Source of the DNA: JADFUS01 sp964368765 | GTDB lineage: Bacteria; Bacteroidota; Bacteroidia; Bacteroidales; Rikenellaceae | Reading direction: 5' to 3' | NCBI GenBank assembly: GCA_964368765.1 | Contig: CAYJCU010000109.1 | Location: forward strand, 1 to 5,408 | DNA length: 5,408 nt | Shown: piece by piece, positions 1-5,312 of the stretch | Layout: the number at the start of each line of letters is the position of its first letter | Position numbering within the stretch: the stretch's first letter is position 1 | Position numbers and translations under genes: made by a program | The notes under the pieces: generated by a model | Databases searched by the model: none | The model's input: only the letters and a program-made list of their open reading frames with translations | Told to the model about the DNA's origin: nothing

Positions 1-53
1 AGGGTAGATATGACGTGCATAAATCCAATCCTCAGGTTCGCCGGACACTACTA
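1..53 (+). repeat. Right end of MITE-like repeat, copy 1 (cut by window start)
   Basis: These 53 bases match the last 53 bases of the complete element at 482-534, with two differences (position 25 C versus T, position 38 T versus G). They end in the same CCGGACACTACTA terminus. The orientation is the same as the other two copies. The rest of this copy lies outside the window. The sequence after the end starts GTAATAAATT (54-63). If the 10-bp target duplication seen at copy 2 is general, those bases should also precede the left end of this copy. Confidence 0.85.
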
Positions 54-97
54 GTAATAAATTTGAAAGTAGACCAACCAAACCTATATCAATAAAT

Positions 98-142
98 ACA
101 ACAAAAAGAGGGGCTAGAAGGATTAAATCTTCTAGCCCCTCT
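98..142 (-). terminator. Strong intrinsic terminator, leftward
   Basis: A perfect 14-bp stem pairs AGAGGGGCTAGAAG (107-120) with its complement at 129-142, around an 8-base loop (121-128). Read on the minus strand, the stem is followed at once by TTTTTGTTGTATTTATT, a typical U-tract. Read on the plus strand it is followed by CTAAATTTAG..., which is not a U-tract, so the leftward direction is favoured. It is the second and stronger of two hairpins downstream of the EF-G2-like gene. It could instead belong to a minus-strand transcript no longer visible. Confidence 0.8.
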
Positions 143-206
143 AAATTTAGTAGTTAGAAGGGGTCTGACACAAAGAGGATGTCGCAAAATAAGGTGATTG
201 CAACCC

Positions 207-247
207 AAAAAGTGTGCCTCACAAAACATAGTTTCGTGAGGCACACT
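207..247 (-). terminator. Hairpin terminator, probable end of fusA2 transcript
   Basis: A perfect 12-bp stem pairs AGTGTGCCTCAC (211-222) with GTGAGGCACACT (236-247). It extends inside by AAAC/GTTT (224-227 with 231-234) after one mismatched pair. On the minus strand it is followed by TTTTGGGTTG, a short U-tract. On the plus strand the next bases are AGCAATAAG, with no U-tract. If the 262-bp element at 273-534 and one target-repeat copy are removed, this hairpin lies only about 27 bp beyond the EF-G2-like stop codon. That is a normal distance for that gene's own terminator. Confidence 0.65.
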
Positions 248-262
248 AGCAATAAGTATCTG

Positions 263-272
263 AAATTTTAAT
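263..272 (+). repeat. Left 10-bp flanking repeat (putative target duplication)
   Basis: AAATTTTAAT directly precedes the left end of the complete repeat element and is repeated exactly at 535-544, directly after its right end. Its position at both edges suggests a target-site duplication made by transposition. The sequence is very AT-rich, so a chance match is possible, and the exact boundary may shift by a base or two. Confidence 0.55.
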
Positions 273-534
273 ATTGTTGTCTGGTAAAAAATCAAAAAAC
301 CTAGCAACTACCTATCCTGCAATAAATTAGTTATAATTTAAATTATAGGGGCTTACAAAAACAAAAATTTTGATTTTTTTACTTCTAGGAGTGCCAATTT
401 ACCCAAAATTGGATTTAGGTGCGTTATAGGTGCCCTAAAACACACCTGCGGAGTACACTCGTACTTTATATGGTGGGTTTTAGGGTAGATATGACGTGCA
501 TAAATTCAATCCTCAGGTGCGCCGGACACTACTA
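273..534 (+). mobile_element. Non-coding MITE-like element, complete copy 2 (262 bp)
   Basis: The boundaries are set by comparison with the partial copies at 1-53 (right end) and 5313-5408 (left end), and by a 10-bp direct repeat on both sides. The ends are imperfect inverted repeats: the left begins ATTGTTGTCTGG, and the right read backwards begins TAGTAGTGTCCGG, sharing a TGTCYGG core. No open frame of useful length exists inside, so the element cannot move itself. Its left part contains a stem between GGTAAAAAATCAAAA (283-297) and TTTTGATTTTTTTAC (368-382), with a perfect 16-bp palindrome TATAATTTAAATTATA (332-347) between the arms. Its right part is a long hairpin (386-534). End style and a duplication of about 10 bp would fit an IS4-type parent, but that assignment is inference; no transposase is visible to confirm it. 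Confidence 0.7.
386..534 (+). repeat. Long imperfect inverted repeat (right half of element)
   Basis: The arms are roughly 386-446 and 472-534. In the core, 413-446 pairs without gaps against 472-505 at 26 of 34 positions. Four of the eight remaining pairs are G-U wobbles if the plus strand is transcribed. The tightest part is 433-446 with 472-485 (13 of 14 pairs). The apical loop carries a small perfect hairpin, AGTAC/GTACT (452-456 with 461-465). Outside the core the pairing continues with small gaps to the element end, where TAGGAGTG (386-393) faces CACTACTA (527-534). The structure could be an RNA fold, or a pair of ancient terminal repeats brought together by internal deletion. Confidence 0.7.
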
Positions 535-544
535 AAATTTTAAT
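535..544 (+). repeat. Right 10-bp flanking repeat (putative target duplication)
   Basis: AAATTTTAAT is identical to 263-272 and abuts the right terminus of the complete element. It lies only two bases from the stop codon of the minus-strand EF-G2-like gene, so the insertion left that coding sequence intact. Confidence 0.55.
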
Positions 545-546
545 CT

Positions 547-2700
547 CTATTCATCCTTATCATCATCAACATACGCCTTAAGCAACTTCTCTTGAATATC
601 GCCTGGCACCTGCTGATAACTATCAAATTTCATAGTAAACGACGCTCTACCACTTGTTAAAGAGCTTAACGATGTAGAGTAACGATACATCTCTGAAAGA
701 GGCACTTTAGCCACTAATTGCTCGAAACCACTCTCACTTGTAATACCCTCAATCATACCCCTACGGTTCTGCATATCACTCATAACATCTCCAATCTTAT
801 CTGAAGGTGCTAATATCTCAACCGTATATACAGGCTCCATAATCTTAGGTTTAGCCTCACGGAAAGCCTCTTTAAAGGCATTACGAGCTGCTAATTTAAA
901 AGATAACTCGTTTGAATCAACAGCGTGCATCTTACCATCATAAGCAGCTACACGTATATCTCTAGCATACGAACCTGTAAGTGGTCCATTCTCCATCTTC
1001 TCCATAAGACCCTTGATGATAGCAGGCATAAAGCGGGTATCAATAGCACCACCAACAATACAGTTATAGAAAATTAGCTTACCACCCCATGGTAAATCAA
1101 TTTCCTCTTTTCCTCTCACATTAAGTGCCTGATCTTTTCCATCGTTCTTAAATCTAGACATATCTGGTTCTCCCTCAACATAAGGATCAATCACGATACT
1201 AACCTCTCCAAACTGACCTGCACCACCCGACTGTTTCTTGTGGCGATATGTGGCAGTAGACATACGAGTAATTGTCTCACGATAAGGAATCTTAGGCGCA
1301 AAATACTCTACCTCAATCTTACCAACATTCTCAATTGTCCATTTTAATATATTTAAATGGTGCTCTCCTTGTCCTGAGACGATAGTCTGCTTAAGCTCTT
1401 TTGAGTACTCTACATGTATAGAAGGGTCTTCAAAAGTGGCACGCTGTAACATCTCTCCTAAACGCTCCTCATTTGATTTCTCAAGTGGGCGAACAGCTGT
1501 TTGGAAACGTGATGGTGGGAATTGTATTGGCAATATCTCTTCATCAGAACCAGCTGCAAGTGTATTATTTGTCTTAACACCCTTTAGCTTCACAGTACAT
1601 CCTAAATCACCAGCATTAAGTGTATCTACCTTAGTACGGTTTTTACCCATAGTAACAAAGAGTTGAGAAATTTTCTCTTTATTGCCTGTTGAGTTATTAA
1701 TCATCTCCATACCCTCAGTAACCGTGCCTGTTATCACACGGAAATAAGATACCTCACCAAGATGCTGCTCTACTGTTGATTTATATACGAAAATAGTTGC
1801 TGGCCCCTCTGATTTAGGCTCAATAAGATTACCCGATACAGTCTCAAAATGAGGTGCTTTAAGAGGTCCTGGTGCCACACGCCCAACAAACTCCATCAAA
1901 CGCTTTATACCTATATCTTTTTTTGCTGAACCACAGAAAACGGGTATCATACTACGCTTCGCAAGACCTAGTTTCATACCCTCACGCATCTCATCCTCAG
2001 TAAGGGTACCTTTTTCAAAGTATAACTCCATTAAATTCTCGTCGTTCTCAGCTGCAGCCTCAACAAGTGTGTTGTGTAACTCATTAGCCATTTCAACATA
2101 CTCATCTGGAATAGCTATCTCCTCACGCTCGCCGGTGTCTCCTTTAAATTTATAACACTTCATTAGAAGTACATCAATAAATGAGTCGAAATTAGCCCCT
2201 GCATTAACAGGAAACTGAACTATCACGGGCTTAACACGAGAGTTAGCACGTAACGACTCCATACTCATTTCCCAATCAGCTTTTTCTGAGTCAAGATGAT
2301 TAACAAAAACAATAATAGGCTTAGCGTGGCTACGTGCATAGCGTGCTTGTATCTCGGTACCTGCCTCAAAGCCGTTCTCAGCATTAATAAGCATAACCCC
2401 AACGTCTACAACCTTAAAAGCAGAGTAAAGACTACCACAGAAATCATCTGATCCAGGCGAGTCTATTACGTTAATCTTATACCCATTAAATTCAGAAAAG
2501 AGAACCGACGAGTATATTGACCTCTTATACTGTTGCTCTCGCTCAGTATGGTCTGATACTGTTGTTCCCTCTTCAACGCTACCACGTCTACTAATCTCTT
2601 TTCCTTCAAAGGCCATAGCCTCTGCAAATGTAGTCTTACCAGAGCCTGCGCTACCAATTAGGACTACGTTTTTAATCTCTTTTGTTAAATACTCTCTCAT
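547..2700 (-). CDS. fusA2: EF-G2-like elongation factor G paralogue
   Basis: This 717-residue protein has the full five-domain EF-G layout and should act on the ribosome in tRNA-mRNA translocation. The G domain has a P-loop GSAGSGKTT (16-24), a switch I region with GTTVSD (45-50), G3 as DSPGSDDF (80-87), G4 as NHLD (134-137) and G5 CGSAK (256-260). Domain II follows, then domain III with GQGEHH (443-448), then domain IV with the tip loop YRHKKQSGG around His487. Domain V runs from about residue 620 (MEPVYTVEIL). Two motif residues depart from canonical EF-G: Ser84 replaces the catalytic His of DTPGH, and His135 replaces the Lys of NKxD. Such changes are a hallmark of the Bacteroides EF-G2 paralogue, which has been reported to support translation without GTPase activity during carbon starvation and gut colonisation; applying that here is inference. 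I chose the ATG at 2698-2700; an in-frame TTG two codons upstream (2704-2706) is less likely. The gene is divergent from recF. A housekeeping fusA is presumably elsewhere. Membership of a TetM-like ribosomal protection family is a weaker alternative. Confidence 0.9.
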   Translation of the reverse strand: MREYLTKEIKNVVLIGSAGSGKTTFAEAMAFEGKEISRRGSVEEGTTVSDHTEREQQYKRSIYSSVLFSEFNGYKINVIDSPGSDDFCGSLYSAFKVVDVGVMLINAENGFEAGTEIQARYARSHAKPIIVFVNHLDSEKADWEMSMESLRANSRVKPVIVQFPVNAGANFDSFIDVLLMKCYKFKGDTGEREEIAIPDEYVEMANELHNTLVEAAAENDENLMELYFEKGTLTEDEMREGMKLGLAKRSMIPVFCGSAKKDIGIKRLMEFVGRVAPGPLKAPHFETVSGNLIEPKSEGPATIFVYKSTVEQHLGEVSYFRVITGTVTEGMEMINNSTGNKEKISQLFVTMGKNRTKVDTLNAGDLGCTVKLKGVKTNNTLAAGSDEEILPIQFPPSRFQTAVRPLEKSNEERLGEMLQRATFEDPSIHVEYSKELKQTIVSGQGEHHLNILKWTIENVGKIEVEYFAPKIPYRETITRMSTATYRHKKQSGGAGQFGEVSIVIDPYVEGEPDMSRFKNDGKDQALNVRGKEEIDLPWGGKLIFYNCIVGGAIDTRFMPAIIKGLMEKMENGPLTGSYARDIRVAAYDGKMHAVDSNELSFKLAARNAFKEAFREAKPKIMEPVYTVEILAPSDKIGDVMSDMQNRRGMIEGITSESGFEQLVAKVPLSEMYRYSTSLSSLTSGRASFTMKFDSYQQVPGDIQEKLLKAYVDDDKDE

Positions 2701-2752
2701 ACTCAAAATATTTTAAGTTATTTAATTGTGATTATTGACGAAAACTTATCGC

Positions 2753-2774
2753 TTTGCGAAAAATTTTTCACAAA
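2753..2774. promoter_or_regulatory. 22-bp near-perfect dyad, candidate operator of fusA2
   Basis: The left arm TTTGCGAAAAA (2753-2763) and right arm TTTTTCACAAA (2764-2774) are reverse complements except for one pair (C2757 against A2770). The outer parts resemble TGYGA...TCACA half-sites of the CRP/FNR superfamily, but the spacer is 8 bases instead of the 6 of E. coli CRP, so the family assignment is speculative. The dyad sits about 63 bp upstream of the EF-G2-like start codon and overlaps the candidate -7 element. It could be a repressor site, or an activator site for an alternative promoter with TAAGTTTT (minus strand, 2741-2748). The AT-rich setting raises the chance of coincidence. Confidence 0.4.
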
Positions 2775-2800
2775 ATAGGAATAATTTTTGATATTACAAA
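2771..2800 (-). promoter_or_regulatory. Candidate promoter of the EF-G2-like gene
   Basis: Read on the minus strand, a TTTG (-33 type, 2797-2800) is followed after 19 bases by TATTTTG (2771-2777). This resembles the Bacteroidota -7 consensus TAnnTTTG, with a spacer one base short. It would start transcription near 2764 and give a leader of roughly 60 bases. A second candidate, TAAGTTTT at 2741-2748, lies closer to the gene. Confidence 0.4.
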
Positions 2801-2898
2801 ATATTTGAGCCTTTTTTATTATAAATTTATATATTTTTTACTCTTTTTGCATTAATCCATTAATTAGCACACGAAACAAATTAATTTACACCCTAGAT

Positions 2899-2929
2899 TA
2901 TGTAATATTAAAAAAAATGACTATTTTTG
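2899..2929 (+). promoter_or_regulatory. Bacteroidota-type promoter of the recF cluster
   Basis: TATTTTTG (2922-2929) matches the Bacteroidota primary sigma -7 consensus TAnnTTTG in full. A weak -33 element, TATG (2899-2902, three of four matches to TTTG), lies 19 bases upstream. Transcription would start near 2936, leaving a leader of only about 14 bases before the recF ATG. No Shine-Dalgarno sequence is seen, as is usual in this phylum. Confidence 0.65.
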
Positions 2930-2949
2930 CATTGTAAGAGTGGTTAACA

Positions 2950-4047
2950 ATGTATCTAAAAGGTTTAAACATACTTAATTTTAAGGCTATCCTCTCGGCT
3001 GAACTAAAGTTTAGTCAGAGGGTAAACTGTTTTGTAGGCAATAACGGAGCTGGCAAGACAAATATATTAGAGGCCATTCACTATCTATCACTTTGTAAAA
3101 GTTTTGTTGGCACCACCGATAGGCAGAGTGTGAATTACAATCAAGAGTTTTTTATGCTTGATGGGCACTATCAAGCCAATAACGGTAGTGAGAATAGATA
3201 TAGCTGCTCATACACAAAAAAGGGTGGTAAGATTATCAAAAAAAACGATAAGAGTTACAGCAAAATATCTGAACATATAGGTGCGATACCTGTTGTTACC
3301 ATATCCCCACGAGACAATATGCTTATTGATGAGTCGGGCGAGGCTCGCAGGAGATACCTAGACACATTTATTTCGCAATTTAATAGCGAGTATCTAAAGG
3401 CACTAATAAAATATAACTCAATAATAGCAGAGCGGAATCTAGCATTAAGAGATTATCACAAGGCGGATATTAGCGAACTATTAGAGATATACAATCATCA
3501 AGCGGCTCCCTATGCAGATACTATATATATAGTACGCAAAGAGATTATATCAGAACTATCTGAGGTGGTATCAAAATATTACAATGATATTAGTTCAGGG
3601 GCTGAGAGTATTGAGTTAGGCTACTCTTCGCAACTGCATGAGCTAACAGCAATAGAGCTTTTTGAGCAGAGCTTAGAGCGTGATATACGTTTAGGCTACA
3701 CAAACTCTGGCGTATCACGTGATGATTTAAAACTAAATATTAACGGACACCCAATCAAGCGCTTTGGTTCGCAGGGGCAGCAGAAATCGCTCCTTATTGC
3801 TCTTAAACTAGCACAATACGACATATTAACCGCTAAGCGTGGTTTTAAACCTCTACTCCTTCTTGATGATCTTTTCGATAGATTAGATAATTCTCGTGTT
3901 GAGAGGTTGATACATATAGTGCAAGAGAGCAGTTTTGGGCAGATATTTATTACCGATTGCGACAAAGAGCGCATGGAGCATGTTTTTAGTTCGGTGGTTG
4001 GCGATAACTACTCTATTTTTGATATTAAAAATGGAGAAATACTATAA
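2950..4047 (+). CDS. recF: DNA replication and repair protein RecF
   Basis: RecF is a cytoplasmic SMC-like ATPase. With RecO and RecR it helps RecA load at single-strand gaps and stalled forks. The 365-residue length is normal for the family. The protein opens with the typical N-terminal strand (MYLKGLNILNFKAI) and a Walker A motif GNNGAGKT (30-37). The family motif ISPRDNMLIDESGEARRRYLD lies in the first third, as SPRDNMLI followed by ARRRYLD. The ABC-type signature FGSQGQQKS begins at residue 272, Walker B LLLLDDLFD has Asp306-Asp307, and the D-loop region RLDNSR follows. All catalytic motifs are present. Start: the ATG at 2950 lies just after a good promoter and gives the expected N-terminus. 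It is first in a plus-strand cluster, 11 bp ahead of the DUF721 gene. In many bacteria recF sits in a dnaA-dnaN cluster; here it is separate. Confidence 0.96.
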   Translation: MYLKGLNILNFKAILSAELKFSQRVNCFVGNNGAGKTNILEAIHYLSLCKSFVGTTDRQSVNYNQEFFMLDGHYQANNGSENRYSCSYTKKGGKIIKKNDKSYSKISEHIGAIPVVTISPRDNMLIDESGEARRRYLDTFISQFNSEYLKALIKYNSIIAERNLALRDYHKADISELLEIYNHQAAPYADTIYIVRKEIISELSEVVSKYYNDISSGAESIELGYSSQLHELTAIELFEQSLERDIRLGYTNSGVSRDDLKLNINGHPIKRFGSQGQQKSLLIALKLAQYDILTAKRGFKPLLLLDDLFDRLDNSRVERLIHIVQESSFGQIFITDCDKERMEHVFSSVVGDNYSIFDIKNGEIL

Positions 4048-4058
4048 TATATAGTGAT

Positions 4059-4355
4059 ATGGATAAAAAATATCCTGTACGAATAGGAGTACTGATTAAT
4101 GAGCATATAAACAATAGCGAACCATTTATTAACCTTGAAAAAGAGGATTTAATAATGAGTAGTTGGCAAAAGGTGGTGGGCGAAAGTATTGCAGCCTACA
4201 CTACCCGACTCTATATGCGTAATCGTAAACTATATGTTGGTTTTGCTTCGCCACTTGTGAGGGCAGAGTTTATGAGGTTACGCTCATCTGTATTATACCA
4301 GCTTAATGGTATAGTAAAAGAGAAGTATGTTAAATTAATAGTTGTGCTTGTATGA
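4059..4355 (+). CDS. DUF721 / DciA-like protein
   Basis: This 98-residue protein has the DUF721 pattern: a central W-x-x-V-V-G-x-x-I-A-x-x-T segment (SSWQKVVGESIAAYTTRL), then a strand ending in LYVGFASPLVRAEF, then a helix with LNGIVKEKYVKLI. DciA proteins of this family associate with the replicative helicase DnaB and help its loading in bacteria that lack DnaC/DnaI-type loaders. This is a short form that is essentially the domain alone. Placement beside recF is a recurrent arrangement and supports a role in DNA metabolism. The gene starts 11 bp after recF stops, and its TGA overlaps the next ATG in an ATGA, suggesting translational coupling. No Shine-Dalgarno sequence is seen. The family call is firm; the helicase-loading role in this organism is inferred. 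Confidence 0.85.
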   Translation: MDKKYPVRIGVLINEHINNSEPFINLEKEDLIMSSWQKVVGESIAAYTTRLYMRNRKLYVGFASPLVRAEFMRLRSSVLYQLNGIVKEKYVKLIVVLV

Positions 4356-5296
4356 TACTTAAAACAGATAATCTTTCGATTGGGTACAATAACAATACCC
4401 TCTACACCAACCTTAATCTAACACTTCGTGCGGGTTCTGTTACCGCTATGTTAGGGGTTAATGGCTCAGGCAAATCAACCCTAATCAAAACACTATGCGG
4501 TTTTGTGCCACCACTACACGGAGATATATTATATAGTGAGAAAAGCATCACACACTACACAAAATCAGAGCTTGCATCAATACTATCTGTTGTGCTTACT
4601 GATAGAGATGTTAATGGAGGTTTACGTGTTATGGAGGTGGTTGCTATGGGGCGTTACCCTTATACCAATTTCTTTGGCACACTATCTAAAATTGATATAG
4701 ATATAATTCACTCTTCGATGGTTGATGTGGGGATAGAACACCTTAAAGATAGGTTTATGAGTGAGTTGAGCGATGGCGAGCGTCAGAAAGTTATGATAGC
4801 TAAGAGCCTCTCTCAACAATCTAAATTGATAATATTAGACGAACCCACCTCTTTTCTTGATATAAAGAGCCGAATGGAGATTGTTACACTACTACGCAAG
4901 CTAGCTAAAGAGAAGAACCGAACTTTTTTATTATCACTCCACGACCTAGAGTTATCACTGCAATATGCCGATTATTTATGGATTTTAAGCAAAGGCGAGG
5001 GGGTTATATGCGGCTCTACCGATGAGATGGTTCTCTCAAGCGATATGGATAAGGCGGTGGGCAGTGGCGTTACCTTTGATAATGAAAAGGGTGTATATGT
5101 TCCGATTAACTGTGATGGTGTGGCTATACGTTATGAGGGCAAAGAGCTAATATGGATAAAAAATGCACTACGCAGAGAGGGTTATATCATAGATAGTAAT
5201 AGCGACACCACTATTAAAGCCTACTCTTATGATAAGATAGTGGTTAATGGCACTATGTGCACCTCGATAGCGGATATGCTAAAAGAACTAAAGTGA
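4352..5296 (+). CDS. ABC transporter ATP-binding protein, FecE/BtuD type
   Basis: This 314-residue ATPase resembles those of importers for iron-siderophore, haem or cobalamin, which work at the inner membrane with a FecCD/BtuC permease. Walker A is GVNGSGKST (35-43), the signature is LSDGERQK (139-146), Walker B is LIILDEP with Asp163-Glu164, and the switch His is His197 in SLHD. The segment VMEVVAMGRYPYTNFFG is typical of the FecE group. The Q-loop glutamine is not seen where expected: VVLTDRD (80-86) stands there. A C-terminal extension (about 255-314, from YEGKELIWIK on) goes beyond the usual length of about 255 residues and is not a domain I recognise. The ATG overlaps the DUF721 stop by 4 bp, so it is translated from the same message. 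No permease or binding protein follows: 16 bp after the stop a repeat element begins, so transport partners must be elsewhere or were separated. The substrate is unknown. Confidence 0.88.
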   Translation: MILKTDNLSIGYNNNTLYTNLNLTLRAGSVTAMLGVNGSGKSTLIKTLCGFVPPLHGDILYSEKSITHYTKSELASILSVVLTDRDVNGGLRVMEVVAMGRYPYTNFFGTLSKIDIDIIHSSMVDVGIEHLKDRFMSELSDGERQKVMIAKSLSQQSKLIILDEPTSFLDIKSRMEIVTLLRKLAKEKNRTFLLSLHDLELSLQYADYLWILSKGEGVICGSTDEMVLSSDMDKAVGSGVTFDNEKGVYVPINCDGVAIRYEGKELIWIKNALRREGYIIDSNSDTTIKAYSYDKIVVNGTMCTSIADMLKELK

Positions 5297-5312
5297 TACA
5301 ATTTGAAAAAAT

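Larger units (their letters stand above)
1..546. other. Gene-free stretch: repeats and terminators
   Basis: No convincing coding sequence is seen. The only sizeable frame, on the minus strand at 89-307, runs through two strong hairpins and starts inside the repeat element, so it is very unlikely to be a gene. The content is the end of one repeat copy (1-53), a terminator (98-142), an unassigned spacer (143-206), a second hairpin (207-247), a full repeat copy (273-534) with flanking 10-bp repeats, and 12 bases before the stop codon of the minus-strand EF-G2-like gene. I see nothing recognisable in 54-97 or 143-206. Confidence 0.7.

Noticed and set aside
89..307. Minus-strand open frame of 72 codons
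   Set aside because: It begins inside the left end of the repeat element and crosses both hairpin terminators. The product has no recognisable domain, and the frame exists because the region is AT-rich and non-coding.
263..544. CRISPR-like or tandem array
   Set aside because: The repeat copies are about 262 bp, only one is complete, and the spacing is irregular, so this is a dispersed element and not a spaced array.
1436..1666. Plus-strand open frame of 76 codons inside the EF-G2-like gene
   Set aside because: It is antisense to a well-conserved EF-G reading frame and its product resembles nothing known.
2466..2657. Minus-strand open frame overlapping the EF-G2-like G domain in another frame
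   Set aside because: The G-domain motifs lie in the main frame; this is a shadow.
2704..2706. TTG start for the EF-G2-like gene
   Set aside because: It adds only two codons before an in-frame ATG at 2698-2700, and the ATG gives the expected short N-terminus before the P-loop strand.
2841..2864. Second recF promoter at the TTTTTGCATTAAT region
   Set aside because: TTTTTG is preceded by CTC and the TA of TAnnTTTG is absent at the correct spacing; the match at 2922-2929 is much better.
3696..3974. Minus-strand open frame inside recF
   Set aside because: It is antisense to the signature and Walker B region of RecF, whose motifs fix the true frame.
4503..4700. Second plus-strand frame inside the ABC ATPase
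   Set aside because: It overlaps the ATPase coding region between Walker A and the signature motif; it is a shadow.
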